From CAVTWS01 sp963738445 (GTDB lineage: Bacteria > Actinomycetota > Acidimicrobiia > Acidimicrobiales > SHLQ01): a stretch of 64,000 nt of DNA. This document shows, in pieces, positions 1-8,235 of the stretch. Both the position numbers and the translations under genes were made by a program. Position 1 is the stretch's first letter. The number at the start of each line of letters is the position of its first letter. The notes below the pieces were generated by a model, which was given only the letters and a program-made list of their open reading frames with translations, did no database searches and had not been told where the DNA came from. Where the stretch lies: assembly GCA_963738445.1 (NCBI GenBank), contig CAVTWS010000023.1, forward strand, positions 372,001 to 436,000, in the 5' to 3' direction.

Positions 1-208
1 GGGTCGATTGTCACGGCGGCTCGGCCTCACCACCGAGACCGACGCCGTGAAGATCGAGATGGAGCTGAACCCGATGATCCCTCCGGCCGAGCGTGGCCCG
101 TTCGGCCTGCGGCTGATCCTGCACGGTCGACGCGTCTGCGAGGCCCGAAAACCGCGATGCCTGGAATGTGCCCTCGCCGACTTCTGTCCGTCCGTCGGAA
201 CGGGTTGA
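1..208 (+). CDS. nth: Endonuclease III, C-terminal part (gene runs in from the left edge)
   Basis: This is the last 68 residues of the base-excision repair glycosylase/AP lyase that removes oxidised pyrimidines. The frame is open to the left edge, so the 5' part lies outside the window; the visible start reads GRLSRRLGL, matching the helix after the catalytic Asp region of the family. The C-terminal [4Fe-4S] ligand pattern is present: C-x6-C-x2-C-x5-C in the stretch CEARKPRCLECALADFC, followed by a short tail. The stop is TGA at 206-208. The next gene on the same strand is more than 600 bp away. Confidence 0.93.
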   Translation, partial: GRLSRRLGLTTETDAVKIEMELNPMIPPAERGPFGLRLILHGRRVCEARKPRCLECALADFCPSVGTG

Positions 209-288
209 CGCCCTGGGCCGTTCGGCTCAGAATCGATCTCGGGAGAGAACTTCTCGCTCGATGATTCGTAACGTGCGCAGCGTGTGAC

Positions 289-294
289 TATGAT
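289..294 (+). promoter_or_regulatory. -10 box for the candidate small RNA
   Basis: TATGAT matches TATAAT in five of six positions and sits 6 nt before the first hairpin. The -35 region 17-18 nt upstream (TTCGTA-like) is poor, as is common in actinobacteria. Confidence 0.4.
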
Positions 295-300
295 GCTCGC

Positions 301-405
301 TTGTCAGGTACCCGCCACCTGACACAAATGCGACACACTGGGATTCCGCCGCCCGGTGTCGCCCGAACCGGCGCCCACCGCGGGGGCGCCGGTTCACCTT
401 TTCTT
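301..405 (+). ncRNA. Candidate small structured RNA of about 105 nt
   Basis: There is no convincing gene between 208 and 547. Instead three perfect hairpins follow each other: TGTCAGGT/ACCTGACA (302-309/317-324, loop ACCCGCC), GCGACAC/GTGTCGC (330-336/356-362, C-rich interior) and a 12-bp stem (365-376/384-395) followed by a T-rich run. A -10 box TATGAT at 289-294 would start transcription near 301, just before hairpin one; the -35 is weak. Size, C-rich loops and position recall actinobacterial sRNAs such as the 6C family (B11 of M. tuberculosis), but no six-C loops are seen. Function unknown; the RNA itself is inferred. Confidence 0.5.
365..405 (+). terminator. Rho-independent terminator
   Basis: A perfect 12-bp stem GAACCGGCGCCC/GGGCGCCGGTTC with a 7-nt loop is followed by ACCTTTTCTT. 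The T run lies only on the + strand side, so it ends + strand transcription. It lies 157 bp beyond nth, too far to be its obvious terminator, and fits the end of the small RNA. Confidence 0.75.
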
Positions 406-546
406 GCCCTCGACTCGGCTGGTGGACCCGAAGGACGCCCGCCCGCGGCCATCCCGGTGCAGCCACGATGAGCGCCGGCAAAGCCGGCACCTCCAGAAAC
501 TCGCCCGAACGGAGCGAGCGGGGCGAGCGAGTGAGGGTGATGCTTC

Positions 547-735
547 TCAGAGCGACCGCTGGAGGACCGACAGCCGTCGCGCCGCGGTGGCGAGCGAACG
601 CTCGACCTCGATGAGGCGGGTGGCGATGTCCTCGCGTTCGCCCCCCACGTACCCGGTGGACATCCCGTCGAGGCGTTTCACCAGGTCGTCGAGCTGGGAG
701 ACGATCGACGACAGCTCAGCGGCGTGGGAATTCAT
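547..735 (-). CDS. Small conserved-looking protein of unknown function
   Basis: A 62-residue protein, mostly helical and amphipathic with heptad-like Leu/Ile/Val spacing (AELSSIVSQLDDLVKRLD near the start; EDIATRLIEVERSLATAARR later), so a short helical hairpin or coiled coil is likely. The ATG at 735 has a good ribosome-binding site, GGAGG, 7 nt upstream. It is divergent from the his operon and may share its upstream region. I do not recognise the family. The RBS and codon composition make it more likely real than a shadow. Confidence 0.55.
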   Translation of the reverse strand: MNSHAAELSSIVSQLDDLVKRLDGMSTGYVGGEREDIATRLIEVERSLATAARRLSVLQRSL

Positions 736-876
736 GGGGTCGCCTCCAGGAGCGGGAACGATGGCGGTTTCACGGCGTGCCAGGTCGGACCCGGGCGAGC
801 AGGCATCATGGCACGACCGTCATCCCTGCCGGTCGGCGCGAAATCGGAGGTCCGGGCCGAAGGTCCGGCGGGTACG

Positions 877-2256
877 GTGAGGGGCTGCGTCGTCGCCCGG
901 AACTCGGCCGGGCCACGGTGGTGCGTTGGGTCGACACAGGAGGTCAGGGTCATCGACGACAGGTTCGCGCTTCCACGGCTCGACCTTCGCGGGACCGACC
1001 CGGCGCACGCCGAGCTCCCCACCTTCGCCGACCTGACCGACGGCCCGCTCGAGGCCGTGCGGGCCATCATCGACGACGTCAGGACGCGGGGCGACGCGGC
1101 GTTGCTCGACCTCACCGAGAAGTTCGACGGGGTCCGGCTTCCCGCCATCGCCGTCCCCCCGGAACGGGTCCACGAGGCCCTCGCGGAGGTGGCGGCCGAC
1201 GTGCGGGCGGCGCTGCGGGTGGCAGCCGAGCGCATCCGCACGTTCCACGAGCATCAACGTCGCTCCCCGACCACGGTCGAGGAGGACGGCATCGTCGTCC
1301 GGAGCGTGCACATCCCGGTCGACCGGGTCGGGTGCTACGTACCGGGCGGCCGGGCCTTGTACCCGTCGACGGTGCTCATGACCGCCATACCGGCTCGGGT
1401 GGCCGGCGTGGCGCAGATCGTCCTGTGCGTGCCGCCCGGGCCCGATGGCCACGTGGCTCCGGTGACGCTGGCGGCGGCGGCGGTGGCTGGCGTCGACTGC
1501 GTCTACGCCGTCGGCGGCGCCCAGGCGATCGCCGCCATGGCGTTCGGCACCGAGACGATCTCCGCCGTCGACGTCATCGCCGGCCCCGGCAATCGATACG
1601 TGGCCACCGCCAAACGCGAGGTCGCCGGCGTGGTCGGAGTTCCCTCGGCCTTTGCCGGCCCCTCGGAAGTCGTGGTGATCGCCGACGGTTCCGTCCCGGC
1701 CGCGGCGGTGGCCGCCGACCTGCTTGTGCAGGCCGAGCACGGTCCGGACGGTCTGGCCTGGCTCATCACGTGGGATCCCGCGGTCGTCGACACGGTGGAG
1801 GCCGAGGTGTCGGCCCAACTGGCTTCGGCACCCCGAGCGGCCGACATCGCGGCGACCCTGGCCACCCGCGGTCGGGCCATCCTCGTCGACCACCCGGCGG
1901 CGGCGCTGACCCTGGCCAACCGGTTGGCCCCCGAGCACCTCGAGCTCATGTGCGCCGACGCCGAGGCCCTGAGCGCCGATGTGCGCCACGCCGGCGCGGT
2001 GTTCTGTGGTGTGTGGTCGCCGGCGTCGATCGGCGACTATCTGGCGGGGCCGAGCCACGTCCTGCCCACGGCGCGGACCGCCCGGTTCGGGCAGGCTCTC
2101 ACCGTGTCGGACTTCACGAAGGACATCCACATCGTCACCGTCTCCGAGGCGGGGTTCGATGCCGTCGCCGATCACGTCATCGCGCTCGCCGACGCCGAGG
2201 GGCTGGACGCCCACGCCCAGTCGATCCGGGTGCGCCGGCGCGAGGGCGGAGCCTGA
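877..2256 (+). CDS. hisD: Histidinol dehydrogenase
   Basis: Catalyses the last two oxidations of histidine synthesis, L-histidinol to L-histidine with two NAD+. Family motifs are clear: the LDLRG start, YVPGG, AGPGN, the EHGPDG segment, EHLEL and the GPSHVLPT/SDFTK region with the Zn and catalytic residues. The start is uncertain. GTG 877 is the last ordinary start codon before the conserved N-terminus, but an ideal AGGAGG at 938-943 sits 8 nt before ATC 952, where homologous proteins begin; starting there gives 434 residues, the family's usual size, against 459 from 877. First gene of an overlapping his operon. Confidence 0.93.
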   Translation: MRGCVVARNSAGPRWCVGSTQEVRVIDDRFALPRLDLRGTDPAHAELPTFADLTDGPLEAVRAIIDDVRTRGDAALLDLTEKFDGVRLPAIAVPPERVHEALAEVAADVRAALRVAAERIRTFHEHQRRSPTTVEEDGIVVRSVHIPVDRVGCYVPGGRALYPSTVLMTAIPARVAGVAQIVLCVPPGPDGHVAPVTLAAAAVAGVDCVYAVGGAQAIAAMAFGTETISAVDVIAGPGNRYVATAKREVAGVVGVPSAFAGPSEVVVIADGSVPAAAVAADLLVQAEHGPDGLAWLITWDPAVVDTVEAEVSAQLASAPRAADIAATLATRGRAILVDHPAAALTLANRLAPEHLELMCADAEALSADVRHAGAVFCGVWSPASIGDYLAGPSHVLPTARTARFGQALTVSDFTKDIHIVTVSEAGFDAVADHVIALADAEGLDAHAQSIRVRRREGGA

Positions 2257-3323
2257 TGCGCGCCCAGGTCCGCAACGATCTCACCCTGATGGAGGGCTAC
2301 CACTCGGCCCAGGTGGCCGTGACCGTCCGGCTCAACACGAACGAGTCCCCGTTTCCTCCCCCCGCACCGCTGTCGGCCGCCCTGGCCGACGCCGCGGCGT
2401 CGGTGGTGTGGCACCGTTATCCGGACCGTCGGGCGACCGAGCTGCGGCGGGCGATCGGCGCCGGCTACGGGGTCGAGGCCGACCGCGTGCTGGTGGCGAA
2501 CGGCTCGAACGAGGTGCTGCAGACGATCCTGCTCGGGTACGCCGGCGCCGGCCGCTCCGTGGCGGTGTTCGAGCCCACCTATGCGATGCACAGCCAGATC
2601 GCCAAAGTGGTCGGATCCACCGTGGTGGTGGGCCGTCGCGGACCCGATTTCGCCCTCGATCCGGACGAGGTGCGCCGCGTCGTCACGGAGCACCGACCGG
2701 CGGTGGTGTTCCTGTGCTCGCCGAACAACCCCACCGGTACCGTCGACCCCAACGACGTGGTGGAGACGGTGCTCGCGCTCGTCGAGCCCTACGGCGGCCT
2801 GGTCGTCGTCGACGAGGCCTACGGTCAGTTCGCACCCCGATCGGCCATCGAGCTGGTATCGGACGACCACAACCTGGTCGTGACGCGCACCTTCTCCAAG
2901 ACCTGGAGCATGGCGGGGCTCCGCCTCGGCTACCTGGTCGGCCCCCGCTGGCTGGTCCTGGCCCTGGAGGACATCGTCCTCCCGTATCACCTGGATGCGT
3001 TCAAACAGCAGGCCGGGCTGCTGGCCCTGGAGCACCGGGACGCCATGTTGGCCCGGGTCGCCGCGCTGGTCGAGGAGCGGGGCCGACTGGTGGCCGCCCT
3101 CTCTGACCTCCCGGTCGACGTGTGGCCTTCCGGCGCCAACTTCGTGCTGTTCCGGCCGCGGACCCGGAGTGGCCGGGCCGTGTGGGATGCCTTGGTCGCG
3201 CGCTCGGTGCTGGTGCGTGACTGCTCCTCGTGGCCGGGGCTCGAGGACTGCCTGCGGGTGACCATCGGCACCCCCGACGAGGACGACGCCTTTCTCTCCG
3301 CCCTGGGCGAGGCGCTGGTTTGA
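2256..3323 (+). CDS. hisC: Histidinol-phosphate aminotransferase
   Basis: PLP-dependent class I/II aminotransferase of 355 residues that converts imidazole-acetol phosphate to histidinol phosphate with glutamate. Visible hallmarks are the N-terminal LNTNESPFPPP, ANGSNEVL, SPNNPTG, DEAYGQF (Asp binding the pyridine N), and TFSKTWSMAGLRLGY with the Schiff-base Lys. The ATG overlaps the hisD stop (TGATG), a sign of translational coupling. Within the aminotransferases the fit to HisC rests mainly on the operon and on the short length. Confidence 0.95.
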   Translation: MRAQVRNDLTLMEGYHSAQVAVTVRLNTNESPFPPPAPLSAALADAAASVVWHRYPDRRATELRRAIGAGYGVEADRVLVANGSNEVLQTILLGYAGAGRSVAVFEPTYAMHSQIAKVVGSTVVVGRRGPDFALDPDEVRRVVTEHRPAVVFLCSPNNPTGTVDPNDVVETVLALVEPYGGLVVVDEAYGQFAPRSAIELVSDDHNLVVTRTFSKTWSMAGLRLGYLVGPRWLVLALEDIVLPYHLDAFKQQAGLLALEHRDAMLARVAALVEERGRLVAALSDLPVDVWPSGANFVLFRPRTRSGRAVWDALVARSVLVRDCSSWPGLEDCLRVTIGTPDEDDAFLSALGEALV

Positions 3324-3346
3324 CACCGAAGGATCTGGAGCCACGC

Positions 3347-3934
3347 ATGCGTATCGCCACCGCTGAACGGGTCACCGCCGAGACATCGATCTCCGTCACC
3401 GTCGATCTCGACGGCACCGGCACGACCGACATCTCCACCGGGCTGCCGTTCTTCGACCACATGCTCGATCAGCTCGGCCGTCATGGCGGATTCGATCTCA
3501 CGGTCCGAGCTGACGGTGATCTGGAGATCGACGCCCACCACACCGTCGAGGACACCGGCATCCTTCTGGGCTCGGTGTTCAAGACCGCGCTCGGTTCCAA
3601 GGCCGGCGTTCGCCGGTTCGCCCACACGTCTGTGCCGCTCGACGAAGCCTTGGTCGACGTCGCTCTCGACCTGTCGGGTCGGCCCTACCTGCACTACGAC
3701 GTGGAGTTCCCCGGCGAGAAGATCCTGGGTGACCCGCCGTTCGACCCACAGCTGGTGGAGGAGTTCTGGCGCGCCTTCGCGACCGCCTCGGCCACCACCA
3801 TGCACCTCGTCCTGGTTCGGGGCCGCAACACCCACCACATCATCGAGGCCGGTTTCAAGGCGGTCGCCCGCGCCCTTCGCGACGCCGTGCGGATCGACGG
3901 AGACGCGATCCCGTCCACCAAAGGGATGCTGTGA
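3347..3934 (+). CDS. hisB: Imidazoleglycerol-phosphate dehydratase
   Basis: Monofunctional 195-residue dehydratase (no N-terminal phosphatase as in enterobacterial HisB). It dehydrates imidazole glycerol phosphate to the acetol phosphate. Mn-binding histidine motifs are present: FFDHMLDQLGRHGGFD, DAHHTVEDTGI and NTHHIIEA. The ATG at 3347 is preceded by GGAG and lies 23 nt after the hisC stop, the only real gap in the operon. The C-terminus ends in PSTKGML, typical of the family. Confidence 0.96.
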   Translation: MRIATAERVTAETSISVTVDLDGTGTTDISTGLPFFDHMLDQLGRHGGFDLTVRADGDLEIDAHHTVEDTGILLGSVFKTALGSKAGVRRFAHTSVPLDEALVDVALDLSGRPYLHYDVEFPGEKILGDPPFDPQLVEEFWRAFATASATTMHLVLVRGRNTHHIIEAGFKAVARALRDAVRIDGDAIPSTKGML

Positions 3935-4587
3935 GGGAGCCCGACTCGCGTCCCGTGGTCGCCGTCGTCGACTATGGCATCGGCAACCTCCGATCGGCGC
4001 AGAAGGCACTCGAACGGTGTGGGGCTGCCGCGACGCTGACCGACGATCCGGCCGTCATCGAAGCGGCCGCCGCCGTGGTGCTGCCGGGAGTCGGTGCGTT
4101 CGGTGCCTGCATGGCGGCCCTCGGAGCCCGCGGGCTGACGGGACCGACCATCGCCGCCGCCACCTCCGGCCGTCCGTTCCTCGGGATCTGCGTCGGCATG
4201 CAGATGCTCTTCGACGGCAGCGACGAGTCGCCTGGGGTGCCCGGGCTCGGGATCCTCCCGGGTCGGCTCCGACTCCTTCCCGACGGGGTCAAACGGCCTC
4301 AGATGCAGTGGAACCAGGTCGAGGCCTGCAGGCCGAGCGTCCTACTCGGCGCCGGAGCGGAACCCGGCTGGTACTACTTCGTCCACTCCTACGCGGCCGA
4401 GGTCACTGCGGACACGGTCGGCGTGTGCGACTACGGGGGCCCGGTGACCGCAGTGGTGGAGCGCGGATCGGTGGCGGCCACCCAGTTCCACCCGGAGAAG
4501 TCCGGCGAGTGGGGCCTCGCCCTCCTGAGTCGTTTCGTCGAGCGCGTGGCCTCGTCCCCGGCGACCGCGGAGGCAGGAACGTCATGA
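3931..4587 (+). CDS. hisH: Imidazole glycerol phosphate synthase, glutaminase subunit
   Basis: Class I glutamine amidotransferase of 218 residues that supplies ammonia to HisF. The N-terminal VVDYGIGNLRS, the nucleophile elbow GICVGMQ (catalytic Cys about residue 87) and the FHPEKS His-Glu pair near residue 187 complete the triad. The GTG start overlaps the hisB stop (GTGA), implying coupled translation. It partners HisF, encoded two genes downstream. Confidence 0.96.
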   Translation: MREPDSRPVVAVVDYGIGNLRSAQKALERCGAAATLTDDPAVIEAAAAVVLPGVGAFGACMAALGARGLTGPTIAAATSGRPFLGICVGMQMLFDGSDESPGVPGLGILPGRLRLLPDGVKRPQMQWNQVEACRPSVLLGAGAEPGWYYFVHSYAAEVTADTVGVCDYGGPVTAVVERGSVAATQFHPEKSGEWGLALLSRFVERVASSPATAEAGTS

Positions 4588-5336
4588 CCGGTTTCGAGCT
4601 CTTCCCGGCGATCGACCTGCTCGGCGGGCGGTGTGTTCGCCTCTATCAGGGCGACTACGACCGGGCGACCACCTATGACGACGATCCCGTCGCTCGGGCG
4701 CTCGCCTTTCGTGACGCCGGCGCCCGCTGGATCCACGTCGTCGATCTCGACGCCGCCCGCACCGGCGAACCGGTGAACCGCGCCGCCATCGCGGCGGTGG
4801 TGGCGGCGGTCGGCCTGCCCGTGCAGGTCGGGGGTGGTGTGCGCGACCATGCGGCGGCGGCCGCCCTGTACGGAGTCGGCGTGGCGCGGGTGGTGGTGGG
4901 GACGGCGGCCCTGGAGGATCCGGCCTTCGTCCGGGATCTGGCGAGCCGTCACCGCGTTGCGGTGGGACTCGATGTTCGCGGTCGCGAGGTTGCCGTCCGT
5001 GGGTGGACGGAGGGCAGCGGCCGGTACCTCACCGAGGTCGCCGCGGAGTTCGCCGGCGCGGGGGTCGAAGCCCTGATCGTCACCCAGATCGCCCGCGACG
5101 GCACCCTCGAGGGACCTGACCTCGAAGGGCTCGTCGAGACGCTCGAGGCCAGCACCGTCCCGGTCGTCGCATCCGGGGGAGTCGGGGAGCTGGCGCACAT
5201 CTCGGCGCTGGCCGAGGTGGACGTCGCGGGGCGCCGGCTCGCCGGGGTGATCGTCGGGCGGGCCATCTACGAGGGCCGGGTCGACGTCGGGTCGGCGCTG
5301 GAGGCCATCGCGGCCTCGGCCGCGGAGCGGCGCTGA
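4584..5336 (+). CDS. hisA: Phosphoribosyl-formimino-AICAR phosphate isomerase (HisA)
   Basis: A (beta/alpha)8 barrel of 250 residues catalysing the Amadori rearrangement of ProFAR to PRFAR. The general base Asp is in FPAIDLLGGRCVRL and the second catalytic Asp in TQIARDGT; phosphate-binding GGGVRD and ASGGVG loops are present. Many actinobacteria carry the dual HisA/TrpF enzyme PriA; the loop here (GGGVRD, short connecting loops) looks more like dedicated HisA, but residues alone do not exclude TrpF activity. ATG overlaps the hisH stop; a GGAGG lies upstream. Confidence 0.93.
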   Translation: MTGFELFPAIDLLGGRCVRLYQGDYDRATTYDDDPVARALAFRDAGARWIHVVDLDAARTGEPVNRAAIAAVVAAVGLPVQVGGGVRDHAAAAALYGVGVARVVVGTAALEDPAFVRDLASRHRVAVGLDVRGREVAVRGWTEGSGRYLTEVAAEFAGAGVEALIVTQIARDGTLEGPDLEGLVETLEASTVPVVASGGVGELAHISALAEVDVAGRRLAGVIVGRAIYEGRVDVGSALEAIAASAAERR

Positions 5337-6145
5337 TGCACGTCGCCCGGATCATCCCCTGCCTCGATGTCGACGCCGGGCGCGTCGTGAAGGGTGTCAA
5401 CTTCGTCGGCTTGCGCGATGCGGGGGACCCCGTGGAGCTGGCCGCCCGATACGACGCGGAGGGCGCCGACGAGCTCGTGTTCCTCGACATCACCGCGTCG
5501 TCCGAGGCGCGGGACACCCTGGTCGATGTCGTCACCCGCACCGCCGAGCAGGTGTTCATCCCGTTCACGGTCGGCGGGGGGATCCGTTCGGTTGCCGACG
5601 CCCGTCGTCTGCTCCGGGCTGGTGCCGACAAGACGTCGGTGAACACCGCGGCGGTCGAGCGGCCCGATCTGGTGGCCGAGATCGCCGAGGAGTTCGGGAG
5701 CCAGTGCGTGGTCGTGGCCATCGACTCCCGCCGCTCGACCGGTCTGGGGGCGCCGCCGAGCGGGTTCGAGGTGTTCACCCACGGCGGCCGACGCGGTACC
5801 GGCCTCGACGTGCTCGATTGGGCGCGCCGTGTCGTCGATCTCGGCGCCGGCGAGATCCTGCTCACGTCGATGGATCGGGACGGAACCCGGGAAGGGTTCG
5901 ATCTGCCCGTCACCGCGGCCGTGGCGGCGGCCGTCACGGTGCCGGTGATCGCGAGCGGTGGCGTGGGTTCCCTCGACCACCTGGTCGAGGGGATCCGCGA
6001 TGGCCACGCCGACGCCGTCCTGGCCGCATCGATCTTCCACTTCGGCGAGTTCACCGTGGCCGACGCCAAGGCTCACCTGTGGTCATGTGGCATCGTGGTG
6101 CGTCCGGCGCATCCGAACGCGCCCGGACCTGGGGAGGAATCGTGA
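5336..6145 (+). CDS. hisF: Imidazole glycerol phosphate synthase, cyclase subunit
   Basis: Barrel protein of 269 residues that joins PRFAR and ammonia from HisH to give IGP and AICAR. Typical start HVARIIPCLDVDAGRVVKGVNF with catalytic Asp, then TVGGGIRS, GADKTSVNTAA, LLTSMDRDGT with the second Asp, and IASGGVGS. The ATG overlaps the hisA stop (TGATG). The insertion around residues 138-146 (GLGAPPSGF) is a little longer than usual. Last his gene of the cluster; hisG, hisE and hisI are not in the window. Confidence 0.96.
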   Translation: MHVARIIPCLDVDAGRVVKGVNFVGLRDAGDPVELAARYDAEGADELVFLDITASSEARDTLVDVVTRTAEQVFIPFTVGGGIRSVADARRLLRAGADKTSVNTAAVERPDLVAEIAEEFGSQCVVVAIDSRRSTGLGAPPSGFEVFTHGGRRGTGLDVLDWARRVVDLGAGEILLTSMDRDGTREGFDLPVTAAVAAAVTVPVIASGGVGSLDHLVEGIRDGHADAVLAASIFHFGEFTVADAKAHLWSCGIVVRPAHPNAPGPGEES

Positions 6146-7698
6146 ACGTTCGTCGCTGGCTGCTGGTGGTCGCGGTCGTGGGACTCGTCGCCGGCGGTTG
6201 CTCCGACGACGACGACGATCTGACTGCCCCGGACTCCACGTCGGCTGCTCCGGCCACCGACGCTCCGGCCACCGATCCCCCGGTCGACCCGACCACCACC
6301 ACGTCGGTGGCGGATCGTTCCGCCGCGCTGGCGGCGTTCGATGCGATCGAGATCGAGGGCCCGATCCCCGGCACTCCGTCGATCCCCAGCACCGGGCTCC
6401 AGGACCTTCCCGCGCTCGGCTACGCAGAGGAGGAGTACTTCATCAGCGGCGATGCGCGTTCCTTCGAGCTCGTCGGCGAGGCCTCGTCCGATGGTCTGTG
6501 GACCGCCGAAACCGGGCCGGCGGCGCCGTTCTCGAGCCGTCTGGTCCTGCGCCGCCCGGTCGACCCGGCGGTGTTCAGCGGCATCGTCATCGTGGAGTGG
6601 CTCAACGTCTCGGGTGGCGGCGACGGTGATCCGGACTGGGGCTACATGAACGACGAGATGATCCGCGAGGGCCATGCGTGGGTCGGCGTGTCCGCCCAGG
6701 CCGTGGGCGTCACCGGTGGCGAGCCCGTGCTCGGCGATTCTGCGCCCACCGGTGGCCTGGTGGGTACGAACCCGGAGCGCTACGGCACCCTCGTCCATCC
6801 CGGCGATGCCTACTCCTTCGACATGTACAGCGCCGCCGCCGCGGCGGTGGCGCGCGACGACGGGCCGCTCGGTGACCTCGACGTGACCCAGGTGGTGGCG
6901 GTCGGGGAATCGCAGTCCGCGTTCTTTCTCACCACGTACATCAATGGCGTCCATTCCCTGACCGGCCTCTTCGACGGATTCCTGGTCCACAGCCGTGGCG
7001 GCGGTGCCCCCAGCCTGAGTGGGGAACGCAACGAGGTCGGCGACGGCAGCTCACTGCTCATCCGGACCGATCTCGACGAACCGGTCCTCATCTTCGAGAC
7101 CGAGACCGACCTCACCCGGCTCGGGTACGCGGCCTCACGCCAGGACGACACCGACTCCGTGCGCACGTGGGAGGTCGCCGGCACGGCCCACGCCGACGCC
7201 TACCTGATCGAAGACGTGTACGGCGTCGGACCGGGGGCGGACACCGCGGGGCTGCTGAACTGCACGTCGCCCCTGAACGACGGCCCCCAGCACGAGGTCC
7301 TCATGGCGGCGTTGCACACGTTCGTCGACTGGGTCGAAGACGGCACCCTGCCCCCGACCTCGCCGCGCCTCGAGCTCACCGCCGACGGGAGCGCGATCAG
7401 CCGTGATGGCGACGGCAACGCCCTGGGCGGTATCCGGACCCCGCTCGTCGATGTGCCGGTGTCGACCCTGTCCGGCGATGCCGCCGAGGGCGCCAACGGG
7501 TTTTGCGTGCTGTTCGGCAGCACCACGCCCTTCCCGGCCGAGACCCTGGTCGATCGCTACGGCACGCCCGAGGAGTACGTGGCCCAGTTCACCGAGTCCG
7601 CGAACGCAACGATGGAGGCGGGTTTCGTGCTTCCCCCGGAGACCCAGGCGATGATTCGCGCCGCCGAGGAGTCCGCCCCCGCACTGTTCGCCGGCTGA
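6142..7698 (+). CDS. Secreted lipoprotein with alpha/beta hydrolase domain
   Basis: A 518-residue protein with an N-terminal signal peptide and lipobox (LVAGGC, Cys at about 22), then a Thr/Pro/Ala-rich linker to residue 55 and a large globular domain. WLNVSGG, GVSAQAVGV and the nucleophile-elbow-like GESQS resemble the alpha/beta hydrolase domain family often called Abhydrolase_10. Substrate unknown. The GTG start overlaps the hisF stop, so it is translated with the his operon though no link to histidine is obvious; a GGGGAGG lies upstream. It converges on the next gene. Confidence 0.75.
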   Translation: MNVRRWLLVVAVVGLVAGGCSDDDDDLTAPDSTSAAPATDAPATDPPVDPTTTTSVADRSAALAAFDAIEIEGPIPGTPSIPSTGLQDLPALGYAEEEYFISGDARSFELVGEASSDGLWTAETGPAAPFSSRLVLRRPVDPAVFSGIVIVEWLNVSGGGDGDPDWGYMNDEMIREGHAWVGVSAQAVGVTGGEPVLGDSAPTGGLVGTNPERYGTLVHPGDAYSFDMYSAAAAAVARDDGPLGDLDVTQVVAVGESQSAFFLTTYINGVHSLTGLFDGFLVHSRGGGAPSLSGERNEVGDGSSLLIRTDLDEPVLIFETETDLTRLGYAASRQDDTDSVRTWEVAGTAHADAYLIEDVYGVGPGADTAGLLNCTSPLNDGPQHEVLMAALHTFVDWVEDGTLPPTSPRLELTADGSAISRDGDGNALGGIRTPLVDVPVSTLSGDAAEGANGFCVLFGSTTPFPAETLVDRYGTPEEYVAQFTESANATMEAGFVLPPETQAMIRAAEESAPALFAG

Positions 7699-7735
7699 CC
7701 CCCGCCCAGAAGCGTGGGGAGAGGTGGGGGCGAGG

Positions 7736-8122
7736 TCAGGCTTCGACGATGACGGTGATCGAGCCGCTGGGGTGCAGCGAGCAGAAGCTGGAGCGTTCGC
7801 CGGGACTGGTGACGGTGGCGGTCATGGTCTCGCCCGCGCCCACGTAGAACGGGCCGATGTCGTACCCGATGGCGTCGTCGTTGACGATGCGGATCACGTC
7901 GCCGACCTGGAGCACGAGCGGGTTCGGGAAGATCGCGGGATCGTCGCCCGATGCCGCTCGGGCTGAGGTGCCGGCCGGGATCGAGTACTCGACGGTCGGG
8001 ACGACTGCCGCCGCCGCGTCCTCGAAGGCCGGGATGACGGGGTCACCACCGTCAGCTCCACAACCGGCGAGGACGACGGCGAGAGCGACGATGACCGGGA
8101 GGACAGCCCGACGGCGAAGCAT
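7736..8122 (-). CDS. Cupredoxin-like lipoprotein
   Basis: 128 residues with signal peptide and lipobox (VVLAGC), then a beta-rich domain. The C-terminal CSLHPSG is the cupredoxin-type Cys-x2-His copper loop. The usual first His ligand in the NDD-x-x-G-H segment is Tyr here (NDDAIGYDIG), so copper binding is uncertain. Likely an extracytoplasmic electron carrier or metal-binding protein anchored to the membrane. The ATG at 8122 follows a -10 box TAGCCT (8134-8129) by 6 nt with no RBS, suggesting a leaderless mRNA. Confidence 0.7.
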   Translation of the reverse strand: MLRRRAVLPVIVALAVVLAGCGADGGDPVIPAFEDAAAAVVPTVEYSIPAGTSARAASGDDPAIFPNPLVLQVGDVIRIVNDDAIGYDIGPFYVGAGETMTATVTSPGERSSFCSLHPSGSITVIVEA

Positions 8123-8235
8123 GGAGTCAGGCTACGGCCCGGTCCCGGCTCGGAGGCGGCGACCCGGTAGCCTGGCGGGCGCATTCCCCGACGAATCCTT
8201 CGACAGCTGCGCCCGTGCCGGGCCAGGGTGGACAC

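Noticed and set aside
301..405. Assignment of the small RNA locus to the 6C family
   Set aside because: Loops are C-rich but do not have runs of six or more C.
227..880. Overlapping open frames on both strands around the nth-hisD gap
   Set aside because: They cross the hairpins and terminator, overlap the better-supported small gene at 547-735, have no RBS and no family likeness; long chance frames are expected at this GC content.
820..2214. Long minus-strand frame antisense to hisD
   Set aside because: Mirror of a well-conserved gene; composition typical of GC-rich shadow frames.
4584..5336. PriA (dual HisA/TrpF) instead of HisA
   Set aside because: Loops and phosphate-site residues look closer to ordinary HisA; no positive PriA-specific residue set was recognised. 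Not strongly excluded.
8123..8235. T-box leader before pheS (and before tyrS)
   Set aside because: No T-box sequence or antiterminator pairing; the gaps are also too short.
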